A stretch of 64,000 nucleotides of DNA. It comes from Desulfoferula mesophila. Lineage in GTDB: Bacteria > Desulfobacterota > Desulfarculia > Desulfarculales > Desulfarculaceae. Shown here in pieces: positions 35,050-43,499 of this stretch. The notes under the pieces are model-generated. The model searched no databases, was not told the origin of the DNA, and worked only from the letters and a program-made list of their open reading frames with translations. Each line of letters opens with the position of its first letter. Position 1 is the stretch's first letter. The stretch spans positions 325,501 to 389,500 of the forward strand of contig NZ_AP028679.1 in assembly GCF_037076455.1 (NCBI RefSeq). Reading direction: 5' to 3'. The position numbers were made by a program, and so were the translations under genes.

Positions 35050-35484
35050 TTATTGTTGCTCGGCCTTTTCAAAGGCCGCCCGGGACCCCTTGAGGTCGCC
35101 CCGCTTGCCCCGGGCCTGGCCGATGATGCGCCAGTTGGCGGCCTTGAGGCTGCGGTCGCCCTGGGCCAGGGCGTTGGATTTGGCGGCCAGGTTTTCGGCC
35201 TGACGGTATTGGCCCTGCTCCAGACGCACCCGGGCCAGCTCCTGCCAGAGGTAGGGATTGCGCGGCTCGATGCGCAGGGCCCGCTCCAGGGTGGCTCCGG
35301 CCGAGGCGTCCTGCCCGGCGGCGGCCTGGGTTTTGGCCTGGTCCAAGAGGGCCAGCACCGCGCTGTTGCCGGAGGCCTGGGCCGTGGGGGGCGGCGGGGT
35401 TGACGGCGGGGTGTAGGACGGGCCCGCGCAAGCGGCCAGGAAAAGGGCCAGGGACAGAACCAGGGCGTAGCGCAAGGCCTTCAT
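35050..35484 (-). CDS. TPR lipoprotein
   Basis: 144 residues with a lipobox (LFLAAC, Cys about 19) and a Pro-rich linker, then two TPR motifs (LLDQAKTQAAAGQDASAGAT, LRIEPRNPYLWQELARVRLE) and a third partial one. It is the second gene of a leftward pair with PBP1b: TGATG overlap makes the A of the PBP stop part of its ATG. This suggests an outer-membrane lipoprotein that helps or regulates PBP1b, like LpoB in concept though not in sequence; that role is inference. Confidence 0.78.
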   Translation of the reverse strand: MKALRYALVLSLALFLAACAGPSYTPPSTPPPPTAQASGNSAVLALLDQAKTQAAAGQDASAGATLERALRIEPRNPYLWQELARVRLEQGQYRQAENLAAKSNALAQGDRSLKAANWRIIGQARGKRGDLKGSRAAFEKAEQQ

Positions 35485-37952
35485 CAATCGAAAATCCTTT
35501 CAAACCATCTCTTCACTTTGGTGCCCATCTTTTCCATGCCTTGGCCCAACTCCTCCATGCTTTGCTCCAGGGAGCCGCCGCAGGCCGCCCGTCTGGTGGG
35601 GGCCGAGCCCGCGATAAAGGGCAGGTTCATCGCTCCGGGGCAGCCCCGGGCGCTGAGCAGGCCCGAGGCCGGGTCCACCCAGGCCCAGGCCACGTTGTCC
35701 GGCTGGGTGGGCACCAGGGGCTGGGGGTCCAGGGCGGCCAGGGCCTGGCCCCAGACTACCATGGCTCCCGAGGCCCCGGTAAGCCCGGTGGGCCGGTTGT
35801 CGTCGCGCCCCACCCAGGCCACGGCCAGGCGGTCGCCGGTGAAGCCCGCGAACCAGGAGTCGCGCAGCCCGTCGGTGGTGCCGGTCTTGCCCGCTATGTC
35901 CAGCGAGGCGGGCAGGTAGCGGTCCAGCGAGCGGGCGGTGCCCCGGCGCACCACCTCCTGCATGGCGGTGGTGAGCAAATACAGGGCGGCCGGGTCGCTG
36001 GTCTGCTCCACCTTGAGGGGGTAGCGCTTGAGCGGCTCGCCCCGGCTGGTGAGCACCGCCCGGATGGCCCGCAGCGGGGTGCGGAAGCCGCCGGCGGCGA
36101 TGGTCTGGTAGACCTGGGCCACCTCCAGGGGCGCCAGCTCCCCCGCCCCCAGCAGGCTGGAGGCGAAGCCGGGCAGGGGGCTCCGGGCGCCCAAACGCCG
36201 CAGGTTGTCCAGCACCTGGGGGATGCCCACCGCCAGGCCCAGGCGCACCGTGGGCACGTTGTAGGAGTGCACCAGGCAATCGATCAGGGGCACCCGGCCG
36301 TGGAAGCGCTTGTCAAAGTTCTGGGGGGCGTAGTCCTCGGAGCCTTTTTGCTTGAGCAGCAGGGGGCTGTCGTCCAGCAGGGTGGCCAGGGTGTAGCGCT
36401 GGGGGTGTTCCAAGGCGGTGAGGTAGACCACCGGCTTGACGAGCGAGCCGATGGGGCGCTGGGCGTCCAGGGCCCGGTTGAAGCCCTCGAAGCGCGGATC
36501 GCGCCCGCCCACCACCGCCTGCACCTCGGCGTTTTGGGTGCTGGTGATGACCAGCGCCCCCTGCAGGGTGCCGCTTTTCAGGCGGCGGTCCTTTTCCAGG
36601 CGGGCCAGGCGGCCGCTCAGGGCCCGCTCGGCGGCGCGCTGGGCCACCGGATCCAGGGTGGTGATGATCCCCAGCCCCTCGGAGCGCAGGTCCTCGTCGC
36701 GGTAGTCGCGCTTGAGCTGGCGGTAGACCAGCTGCAAGAAGGCCGGGTAGGGCGAGGCCCCGCTGGGCGGCCGCGCCACCACCCCCAGAGGCGCGGCCTG
36801 GGCCCGGGCCAACTGCCTGGGGCTCAGCTTGCCATCCTGGGCCATCTCTTCCAAGACCAGGTTGCGCCGCTTCAGGGCCCGCTGGGGATGGCGGCGGGGG
36901 CTGTAGTAGCTGGGGCCCTTGAGCATGCCCACCAAGAGGGCCGCCTGGGGCACGCTGAGCTCGTTCAGGGGCTTGTCGAAGTAGAAGGAGGCGGCCAGGC
37001 CGAAGCCGTGGATGGCCCGGTTGCCGTCCTGGCCCAGGTAAACCTCGTTGAGGTAGGTCTCCAGTATCTCCTGTTTGGAGTAATGCAGCTCCAATAGCAG
37101 GGCCATCACCATCTCGGTGAACTTGCGTTGCAGGGTGCGCTCGGGGGTCAGGAAAAAGTTCTTGGCCAGCTGCTGGGTCAGGGTGCTGCCCCCCTGCACC
37201 CGGCCGCCCCCCACGGTGACCACCAGGGCCCGGGCGATGCCCAGCGGGTCCAGGCCGTAGTGGGAGTAGAAACGGCGGTCCTCGGTGGCGATGAGGGCGT
37301 CGATGAGCCACTGCGGGGCGTCCTTGAGCTGCACCAGGATACGGTCCTCGTTGCGGCCGGGGTAGATGCCCCCGATGAGCGGCGGGTCCAGGCGGGCGAT
37401 GGCCAGCGCTTTATTCCGGCCGCGCTGGGACAGCTCGGCCACCCGGCCGCCCCTAAACTCCACCCGGAGCGACAGGGCCGCCTGGGAGCCGTCGCCGAAG
37501 ACAAAGGGCCGGGTGCGCAAATCCAGGGTGGAGCCGTTCCAGGCGTAGGAGCCCGGCTGGCCGGGGTCCGCGGCCCGGCGGTAGCGCAGCAGGTCCAGCT
37601 CGTGGCGTATGTCCTCGGGGCTCAGCTTCAGGCCGGGGTATAGCTCCAGGGGCCTGGCGTAGACCCGGGCGGGCAGGGCGAAGCGCTTGCCCTCGAAGCG
37701 GGCGCGCACCGTGACGTCCAGGTAGAGGGTGAAGACCGCGGCGGCCAGCAAACCGATGAGCACCAGATAGGCCAGCAGGCGCTTGAGGGTGAAGCGGCGC
37801 TTCTTGGCCGTCTTGCGCTTGGTAGGCTTGCGCTTGGCGGTTTTGGCCTTGGCCTTGGCGGGACTCTTGCGCTCGGCGGGAGCCTTGCTTTTGGCCGCGG
37901 TCTTGCGCTTTGCCTTGGTCGCGGGTTTTTTGGGGGCGGGGCGTTTGGCCAT
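35484..37952 (-). CDS. mrcB: Penicillin-binding protein 1B, bifunctional peptidoglycan synthase
   Basis: 822 residues from ATG 37952 (GGAAG upstream). Order: a Lys/Ala/Pro-rich cytoplasmic tail (1-52), one membrane helix (about 58-80), a UB2H-like segment (FALPARVYARPLELYPG), the GT51 transglycosylase (EDRRFYSHYGLDPLGIARAL, QGGSTLTQQLAKN) and the transpeptidase with SLVK (Ser nucleophile), SYN and KTGTT. It polymerises lipid II and cross-links stems in the periplasm. A Cys pair near the end (SARGCPG...RRAACGG) is unusual. The TPR lipoprotein gene overlaps its stop. Confidence 0.93.
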   Translation of the reverse strand: MAKRPAPKKPATKAKRKTAAKSKAPAERKSPAKAKAKTAKRKPTKRKTAKKRRFTLKRLLAYLVLIGLLAAAVFTLYLDVTVRARFEGKRFALPARVYARPLELYPGLKLSPEDIRHELDLLRYRRAADPGQPGSYAWNGSTLDLRTRPFVFGDGSQAALSLRVEFRGGRVAELSQRGRNKALAIARLDPPLIGGIYPGRNEDRILVQLKDAPQWLIDALIATEDRRFYSHYGLDPLGIARALVVTVGGGRVQGGSTLTQQLAKNFFLTPERTLQRKFTEMVMALLLELHYSKQEILETYLNEVYLGQDGNRAIHGFGLAASFYFDKPLNELSVPQAALLVGMLKGPSYYSPRRHPQRALKRRNLVLEEMAQDGKLSPRQLARAQAAPLGVVARPPSGASPYPAFLQLVYRQLKRDYRDEDLRSEGLGIITTLDPVAQRAAERALSGRLARLEKDRRLKSGTLQGALVITSTQNAEVQAVVGGRDPRFEGFNRALDAQRPIGSLVKPVVYLTALEHPQRYTLATLLDDSPLLLKQKGSEDYAPQNFDKRFHGRVPLIDCLVHSYNVPTVRLGLAVGIPQVLDNLRRLGARSPLPGFASSLLGAGELAPLEVAQVYQTIAAGGFRTPLRAIRAVLTSRGEPLKRYPLKVEQTSDPAALYLLTTAMQEVVRRGTARSLDRYLPASLDIAGKTGTTDGLRDSWFAGFTGDRLAVAWVGRDDNRPTGLTGASGAMVVWGQALAALDPQPLVPTQPDNVAWAWVDPASGLLSARGCPGAMNLPFIAGSAPTRRAACGGSLEQSMEELGQGMEKMGTKVKRWFERIFD

Positions 37953-38177
37953 GGGTCTTCCGGTCCGGGTATGCCGTGGGCCTCGGGCCAAGACCCGGGG
38001 CGTACCTGCCTAGGCCAAGTCTACACCGGATCGGCCCGCGATGCGGTGCGCACCCGGCGGCGACCGGAGGCCAAACGGGGCAAAGCCCGGGGAGTGGCGT
38101 ATACTGCCGGAGAGGAAGCTTTTCGCCCCGCTTGGCGCAATAGCCGGTCAAACCTTCAGTCTAGTTGGGCAACCACC

Positions 38178-38885
38178 ATGGCGGAAAACCGCAAGGAATT
38201 CAAAAGGCCCCCCAAAAGGTATCAGCCCAGGGGGCTGACCATACTCTATGAAGACCAGGACATCCTGGTGGTGGATAAGATCGGCGGCCTCTTGACCATC
38301 GGCACGGAAAAAATCCGGGAGAACACCGCCTATTTTCTTCTGACCGACTACGTGAGGAAAGGGAATCTAAAATCCAAAAACCGGGTGTTCATCGTGCACC
38401 GGTTGGACCGGGACACCTCCGGGGTCCTGGTTTTCGCCAAAACCGAGGACGCCAAACGCTATCTGCAGGACCGGTGGCCGGAGTTCTCCAAGAAATACTA
38501 TGCCGTGGTGCAGGGGACCCTGCCGGAGAAGGAGGGGGTTATCAGCTCATACCTGGCGGAAAACCGCGCCCACCGGGTGTATTCCGTGGCCGACCCGGCC
38601 AAGGGCAAGCTGGCCAAGACCGGGTTTCGGGTGGTGAAGGAATCCAAGAGCTACACCCTGTTGGAAATCGAGCTGCTCACCGGCCGCAAGAACCAGATCC
38701 GGGTCCATTTCGCGGAAAAAGGCCATCCCGTGGTGGGTGACAAGGTCTACGGGGAAAAGAGCCGGGGGGCCAGGAAGCTGGCCCTGCACGCGGCCTCGCT
38801 GACCATCACCCATCCCTACACCCATGAGAAGATGACCTTCGAGACCCAGCCCCCCGCTTTCTTCAAATCCTTCGTGGCCATCTAG
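38178..38885 (+). CDS. RluA-family pseudouridine synthase
   Basis: 235 residues from ATG 38178; the longer upstream frame is not conserved-looking and is rejected. ILYEDQDILVVDKIGGLLTI, the catalytic HRLDRDTSGVLVFAK (Asp), TGRKNQIRVHF and GDKVYG are the standard motifs. It isomerises uridine in rRNA or tRNA. No S4 domain is present. No strong ribosome site is visible. Confidence 0.88.
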   Translation: MAENRKEFKRPPKRYQPRGLTILYEDQDILVVDKIGGLLTIGTEKIRENTAYFLLTDYVRKGNLKSKNRVFIVHRLDRDTSGVLVFAKTEDAKRYLQDRWPEFSKKYYAVVQGTLPEKEGVISSYLAENRAHRVYSVADPAKGKLAKTGFRVVKESKSYTLLEIELLTGRKNQIRVHFAEKGHPVVGDKVYGEKSRGARKLALHAASLTITHPYTHEKMTFETQPPAFFKSFVAI

Positions 38886-38943
38886 CGGCCTCGCCGGGGC
38901 CCAAAGGCGCCGGGGAGCCTTTGCCCCGCCCCAAAGACGGTGC

Positions 38944-38972
38944 TTGCCAAAAGCCGCTTTTGCGTCTATAGA
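38944..38972 (+). promoter_or_regulatory. Candidate promoter of the aroF leader
   Basis: TTGCCA (38944-38949), 17 bp, TATAGA (38967-38972). It places the start of transcription about 35 nt before the leader peptide ATG at 39013. Confidence 0.65.
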
Positions 38973-39012
38973 TGAAAGTATAGATCAGGCCGCATAACGC
39001 GAAGAGTGAAGC

Positions 39013-39150
39013 ATGAACCACCAGCGGGGACAATTTAAGAGCCTAGACGCCGCCATCGGCGGGCGTCCCCGCGCCTACGTGTTCGGCTATTATTATTATT
39101 ACGCCCCCGCCACCGGGACGGTGAGCTTGCATGGAGCGCGTAAGGCCTAG
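39013..39150 (+). CDS. Tyr-rich leader peptide of aroF
   Basis: A 45-codon frame, ATG 39013 to TAG 39148-39150. The middle reads RPRAYVFGYYYYYAPATG, with five consecutive Tyr codons at 39088-39102 and one more at 39076, plus one Phe. It sits between a good promoter and a terminator upstream of a DAHP synthase gene, the hallmark of ribosome-mediated attenuation. The encoded peptide probably has no function apart from being translated. Confidence 0.85.
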   Translation: MNHQRGQFKSLDAAIGGRPRAYVFGYYYYYAPATGTVSLHGARKA

Positions 39151-39205
39151 CATCTAACACGCCCTAAATCAGCAGCACCCACCGTCTCCGGACGGTGGGT
39201 TTTTT
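39088..39205 (+). promoter_or_regulatory. Transcription attenuator responding to tyrosine
   Basis: Segment 1 CACCG (39111-39115), segment 2 GACGGTG (39117-39123), segment 3 CACCGTC (39180-39186) and segment 4 GACGGTG (39191-39197). 1:2 is a small pause hairpin with loop GGA, 2:3 an antiterminator, and 3:4 (extended to CCCACCGTC/GACGGTGGG, 39178-39199) a terminator with TTTTTT at 39200-39205. A ribosome stalled on the Tyr codons (39088-39102) would cover segment 1 and free 2 to pair with 3, letting transcription reach aroF. This is the classical amino-acid attenuation arrangement. Confidence 0.85.
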
Positions 39206-39257
39206 ATTTGGCCGAAGACGGCGGGGCCCTGAGCGGCCAAGAACAAGGAAGAGGAAA

Positions 39258-40328
39258 ATGATCATTCAACTGAAGGCGAGCGCGGGAAAAAGCGGACTGG
39301 AAAAAATCGTGTCCCATCTGGCCCAGGACGGGGTTCCCCGGGAGCGGCTGGATATCTTTTCCGGGGACACCTATACGCTGGTGGGCGTCAAGGGCGACGC
39401 GGGCAAGCTGGATTTGGACAAGTATCAGGCCCTGGACTACGTGCTCACGGTGCACCGCATCTCCGATCCCTTCAAGGAGCTCTCGCGCCAGTTCCACCCC
39501 GACGACACCCTGATCGAGCTTCGGGGCGGGCATTGCCTGGGCCGGGATCTGAGCGTCATCGCCGGGCCCTGCGCCATCGAGAGCCGCGAGCAGCTTTTCC
39601 GGACCGCCGAGCTGGTGGCCCGGGCCGGGGCCAACATCCTCCGGGGCGGCGCCTTCAAGCCACGCACCATCCACCGCAGCTTCCAGGGCCTGGGCGAGGA
39701 GGGCCTCAAGCTCTTGGCCGAGGCCCGCGAGGCGGTGGGCCTGCCGGTGATCTCGGAGATAATGGACGCCCGCGACATCCCCCTGTTCGTGGAATACGAC
39801 ATCGACATCTGGCAGGTGGGGGCGCGCAACTGCCTGAACTACACCTTCCTGGACGCCCTGAGCCAGGTGCCCAATCCCAAGCCGGTGCTGCTCAAGCGCG
39901 GCGACCACGTGTCCTTGAACGAGCTGTTGGGCGCGGCGCTCAGGCTCTACGAGGGCAACCCCCAGGTGATCCTGTGCGAGCGGGGGGACAAGACCGCGGA
40001 CCGGGTGCACCGCAACGTGCTCAACCTGAACAACGTCTCCTACCTCAAGCACCACTACCATTTGCCGGTGATCGTGGACCCCAGCCACGGCACCGGGGTG
40101 CGCGAGCTGGTGGGGGACCTGGGCCTGGCCGGCATGGCCGCCGGGGCCGACGGCCTGATGGTGGAGGTGCACCATCAGCCGGAAAAGGCCTTGTGCGACG
40201 GGGCCCAGAGCCTCAACCAGGAGTTCGCCGCCCTGGTGCCCCTGGCCGCCGACATCCACCGGATGCGTAACGCCCTGAGCGCCGCCCAGGCGGCCAAGTA
40301 CGGCGGGCTGGCGGCCATGGCCGGCTAG
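39258..40328 (+). CDS. aroF: 3-deoxy-7-phosphoheptulonate (DAHP) synthase, type I-beta with ferredoxin-like domain
   Basis: 356 residues from ATG 39258 (GGAAGAGG upstream). Condenses PEP and erythrose-4-phosphate, first step of aromatic amino acid synthesis. An N-terminal ferredoxin-like regulatory domain ([20 protein letters not shown], about 1-70) precedes the barrel: [52 protein letters not shown] and [18 protein letters not shown], holding metal-binding Cys, His and Glu. In Thermotoga the same extra domain gives Tyr/Phe feedback inhibition, so here control may act on both transcript and enzyme. Preceded by the Tyr attenuator. Confidence 0.95.
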   Translation: MIIQLKASAGKSGLEKIVSHLAQDGVPRERLDIFSGDTYTLVGVKGDAGKLDLDKYQALDYVLTVHRISDPFKELSRQFHPDDTLIELRGGHCLGRDLSVIAGPCAIESREQLFRTAELVARAGANILRGGAFKPRTIHRSFQGLGEEGLKLLAEAREAVGLPVISEIMDARDIPLFVEYDIDIWQVGARNCLNYTFLDALSQVPNPKPVLLKRGDHVSLNELLGAALRLYEGNPQVILCERGDKTADRVHRNVLNLNNVSYLKHHYHLPVIVDPSHGTGVRELVGDLGLAGMAAGADGLMVEVHHQPEKALCDGAQSLNQEFAALVPLAADIHRMRNALSAAQAAKYGGLAAMAG

Positions 40329-40463
40329 GGAGAGCCGGGCAAGGCCTCCCCCGGGGAGAGCGGGGATTCTCAGCCTGAAATGGGTTATAATTTTGATGAG
40401 GCAAAGGGCTCGTTAACCACCCGGAATAGGGGCGCCTGCTCGATCCGGCGCGAAAACTGACTG

Positions 40464-42308
40464 ATGTTGGATAACAAAAACGGCCTGGGCCTGTTCACCG
40501 TCTTCTGCATCGCCAGCGGGGCCATGATCAGTTCGGGCATCTTCGTGTTGCCCGGGCTGGCCCATGCCCTGGCCGGACCGGCGGTGATTTTCAGCTACCT
40601 CCTGGCCGGGTGCCTGGCCTGCACCGGCATGCTCAGCGTGGCCGAGGTAATCACCGCCATGCCCAAGGCGGGCGGGGATTATTTCTTCATCGCCCGGACC
40701 CTGGGCCCGGCGGCGGGGGCGGTCACCGGCCTGCTCTCCTGGTTCTCCCTGTCCTTGAAGAGCGCCTTCGCCCTGGTGGGCATGGGCGCTTTCATCCAGC
40801 CCTTGCTGGGCCTCAACCCCCTTTGGGCGGCGCTTTTCCTGTGCCTGGTCTTCGTGGCCATCAACCTTTTGGGGGCCGAGAAGGCCGGGTTGCTCCAGGT
40901 GATCCTGGTAGTGACGCTGCTGTCGTTGATGCTGCTTTACGTGCTAACCGGCTTCGGCTCCATCCAGTGGGCCCGCTTCGAGCCCTTCGCGCCCCAGGGC
41001 ATCGGAGCGGTGCTCTCCACCGCGGGGGTGGTGTTCGTCTCCTACGGCGGCCTGCTCAAGGTCGCCTCGGTGGCCGAAGAGATCAAGGACCCCGGCCGGA
41101 CCGTGCCCAAGGCCATGATCCTGTCCCTGTTGGTGGTGGGCCTTTTCTACGTGGCCATGGTTTTCGTCACCAGCGGGGTGTTGGGAGCGGCGGAGCTGGA
41201 CCACTCCCTCACCCCCATCTCCGACGGGGCCCGGGTTTTCGCGGGCGGCCTGGGGGCCCTGGTGATGGGCCTGGCCGCGGCCGCCGCCTTTGCCAGCACC
41301 GCCGGGGCGGGCATCATGTCGGCCTCGCGCTATTTGCTGGCCCTGGGGCGCGACGGCCTGGCCCCCCGGGCGCTCAGCCGCATCCATGAGCGTTTCGGCT
41401 CCCCTCACGTGGCCATCCTGGTCACCGGCGCCTTTGTCTTCGGCTCCCTGTTCCTGGAGTTGGAGATCCTGGTCAAGGCCGCTTCCTCGGTGCTCATCCT
41501 CACCTACCTGGCGGCCAACCTGTGCGTGATCGTGTTGCGCGAATCCCGGCTCACCAATTACCGCCCCCGCTTCCGCGCCCCGGGCTATCCCTGGCTGCAG
41601 ATCGCGGGCGCCATCGGGTTCGTCATCCTGCTGTTGGAGATGGGCTGGCAGGCCCTGATCATCAGCCTGGTGCTGGTGCTGGGGGGCTTGGCCTTTTATT
41701 GGCTCTACGGCCGCATCCGCTACGAGCGCGAGTACGCCCTGATGCACCTGGTGCGGCGCATCACCGACCGCGATCTGGTCAACGGCGGCCTGGAAGAGGA
41801 GTTGCGGGGCATCGTGCGCGAGCGGGACCAGCTTTGCTGGGACGAGTTCGACCAGGCGGTGCAGCGGGCCGAGGTGATCGAGGTGGCGGGCGCGCAAAGC
41901 GGCGACGAGGTGTTGGCCCGCGTCGCCCTGGCCGGCGCGCGCCGCTTCGGCCTGGACGCCTTGTGGCTGGGCCAGGCCCTGAAAAAACACCAGATGGCCC
42001 AGGCCACCGAGTTGGTGCCCGGCGTGGCCATCAGCGACGCGGCCCTGCCGGGCTCGGGCCAGGTGGAGTTGATCATGGCCCGGCTGGCGCCCCCGGTGGC
42101 CCTGAACCCCGGCCAGGCTCCCTGCTCGGCCATGTTCGTGGTGCTCTTCAGCCCGGACAACCGGGGGGCTTATCTGAGCACCTTGGCGGCCATCGCCCAG
42201 ACCGCCGGCAACCCCGCCTTCGCCGACCAGTGGGACACGGCCCAGGACGCCGCCCGGCTGCGGGACATCATGCTCATCGCCAAGCGCCAGCGCACCTGCA
42301 CCATCTGA
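40464..42308 (+). CDS. APC-family amino acid permease with C-terminal EIIA-like domain
   Basis: 614 residues. Residues 1-425 form a 12-helix APC permease: FCIASGAMISSGIFVLPGLA (the GxG substrate loop in TM1), a PKAGGDYFFIART segment and GRDGLAPRALSRIHERFGSP. Residues about 470-614 resemble a PTS EIIA type-2 fold (ATELVPGVAISDAALP, then MFVVLFSPDNRGAYLSTLAA and a helical end), but where true EIIA has the phospho-His of the GVAIPH motif there is SD. The domain may therefore sense rather than transfer phosphate. Lies 135 bp after aroF and could be cotranscribed. Substrate unknown. Confidence 0.8.
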   Translation: MLDNKNGLGLFTVFCIASGAMISSGIFVLPGLAHALAGPAVIFSYLLAGCLACTGMLSVAEVITAMPKAGGDYFFIARTLGPAAGAVTGLLSWFSLSLKSAFALVGMGAFIQPLLGLNPLWAALFLCLVFVAINLLGAEKAGLLQVILVVTLLSLMLLYVLTGFGSIQWARFEPFAPQGIGAVLSTAGVVFVSYGGLLKVASVAEEIKDPGRTVPKAMILSLLVVGLFYVAMVFVTSGVLGAAELDHSLTPISDGARVFAGGLGALVMGLAAAAAFASTAGAGIMSASRYLLALGRDGLAPRALSRIHERFGSPHVAILVTGAFVFGSLFLELEILVKAASSVLILTYLAANLCVIVLRESRLTNYRPRFRAPGYPWLQIAGAIGFVILLLEMGWQALIISLVLVLGGLAFYWLYGRIRYEREYALMHLVRRITDRDLVNGGLEEELRGIVRERDQLCWDEFDQAVQRAEVIEVAGAQSGDEVLARVALAGARRFGLDALWLGQALKKHQMAQATELVPGVAISDAALPGSGQVELIMARLAPPVALNPGQAPCSAMFVVLFSPDNRGAYLSTLAAIAQTAGNPAFADQWDTAQDAARLRDIMLIAKRQRTCTI

Positions 42309-42474
42309 GCGCCGCCCATAAAAAGGCCCAACGGGCAAACCCGCAGGGTCTTAAAACAGTTGCGCCGGTCCATAGGCGAAGCGCCAAGGCAATCCGCTTG
42401 GCCAAGCCCTAGGGCCACCGTGATCAGGCTAGGCCCCGCCCCGCTGGTTGGAGGTGGGGGGGGATTTTGGCCCG

Positions 42475-42573
42475 CTAATCTATAACTTGCGAACCGTCTC
42501 TGCCGGCGGTGACTTGCGCGAGACTTTCGTGGGTGGTCAGTTGGGGCTTGTCGTATTCCTTCTTGCTGGTCAT
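42475..42573 (-). CDS. Lasso-type RiPP leader peptide, copy 1
   Basis: 32 residues, ATG 42573 to TAG 42475, with AAGGAGA upstream. MTSKKEYDKPQLTTHESL leads to AQVTAGRDGSQVID. The spacing Y-x2-P-x-L-x9-T-x-G equals the lasso-peptide leader recognised by the RRE protein B1, with Thr at -2 and Gly as core residue 1. The core GRDGSQVID has Asp at position 9, a permitted ring-closing residue, but no tail beyond it, so a normal lasso cannot form. No cyclase or peptidase genes are visible nearby. Nearly identical to copy 2, 220 bp away. Confidence 0.72.
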   Translation of the reverse strand: MTSKKEYDKPQLTTHESLAQVTAGRDGSQVID

Positions 42574-42700
42574 GGCGTCTCCTTTTCGTGTTCGCATAGT
42601 GCAGGGCATTTTAAATCGGCAAGGCAAGCGCGGCCGCGAACCGGCCAAACGCCAAGTTGGTCAACCTAGCCCACGTCCCAAGTCCACAAGCGGATTATAA

Positions 42701-42793
42701 TTACCTCTCCGAACCGTCTCTGCCGGCGGTGACTTGCGTGAGACTTTCGTGAGAGGTCAGTTGGGGCTTATCGTATTGCTTTTTGGGGGACAT
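42701..42793 (-). CDS. Lasso-type RiPP leader peptide, copy 2
   Basis: 30 residues, ATG 42793 to TAA 42701, with AAGGAGA upstream. MSPKKQYDKPQLTSHESL leads to TQVTAGRDGSER. Same leader rule as copy 1, but the core GRDGSER is shorter and lacks an acidic residue at positions 7-9 (Glu is at 6). Identity to copy 1 extends through the ribosome site and most of the coding region and stops in the last codons, so the tails have diverged after a duplication. It is preceded in the same direction by an exported protein gene at 42895-43209. Confidence 0.72.
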   Translation of the reverse strand: MSPKKQYDKPQLTSHESLTQVTAGRDGSER

Positions 42794-42894
42794 GGCGTCT
42801 CCTTTTTATAATTCCAACAGTATAGTGCATATTCACGCGGCCGGGCAAGCGTGGCCGCCTCGTCCCCGCCGGGTCCATGGGCTAGGCGTCATGT

Positions 42895-43209
42895 CTACTT
42901 CTTGTTGAACATGTCGTGCAGTTTTTCCAGGGTGTTGGCCGTTTTTTGGGAACTCTTGATGAGTTCAGGGGTCACCACCACGGAATCGGTGATTTTTCCC
43001 GTGTTGTCGTGCACCGCCAGGAACATGTAGCCCTTGCTGGTGAGGCTGAGGGTGCTTCTGGTATTGCCTTGGGCGTCCAGGAGCTGGAACTCCTGGCCCT
43101 TGATGATTTTGAATTCCTTGGCCAGAACCAGTTGACTGCCCGCCGTCCCGCCCGCCAGGCCGGCCGCGAAGGCCAAGAAGGTTATCAGCAAGATCAGCTT
43201 TTTATTCAT
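42895..43209 (-). CDS. Small exported hypothetical protein
   Basis: 104 residues: a signal peptide or N-terminal anchor (MNKKLILLITFLAFAAGLAG), then EFQLLDAQGNTRSTLSLTSK and KGYMFLAVHDNTGKI. The LLDxxGxxRxxLxL pattern recurs in many uncharacterised bacterial exported proteins. Transcribed in the same direction as, and upstream of, the two lasso-type peptides, so it could belong with them. GGGAGC precedes the ATG. Function unknown. Confidence 0.65.
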   Translation of the reverse strand: MNKKLILLITFLAFAAGLAGGTAGSQLVLAKEFKIIKGQEFQLLDAQGNTRSTLSLTSKGYMFLAVHDNTGKITDSVVVTPELIKSSQKTANTLEKLHDMFNKK

Positions 43210-43335
43210 GGTTGCGCTCCCTGTGCTTGTCCGGAAATAGCTATCCTGTCATCGAGGTAGCATAGCCGCCCGCGGCGGCTAAGCTATTTTTTTAAAATTC
43301 ACGGGTGGCGTTCACCGGTTTGGCGCCGTCCGCCC

Positions 43336-43370
43336 AAAAAGGGAGCCGGCCCGCTGGGCCGGCTTCCCTT
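43336..43370 (-). terminator. Terminator downstream of the HerA-like gene
   Basis: On the minus strand AAGGGAAGCCGGCCC pairs with GGGCCGGCTCCCTT through a 3-nt loop, followed by TTTTT. The stem is nearly symmetrical but only the leftward side has a T-run. Confidence 0.88.
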
Positions 43371-43499
43371 ATCGCTTTAGGGCGGGACGCGGGACATCCC
43401 CTTACGAGCCCAACGCTCTAACTCACCATCAAGGCAGCTATATCTCGGCCAAGCCCGCTTCCCGCTATGCCCCTGAACCGGTCGGCGCCGCCAGAAGGA

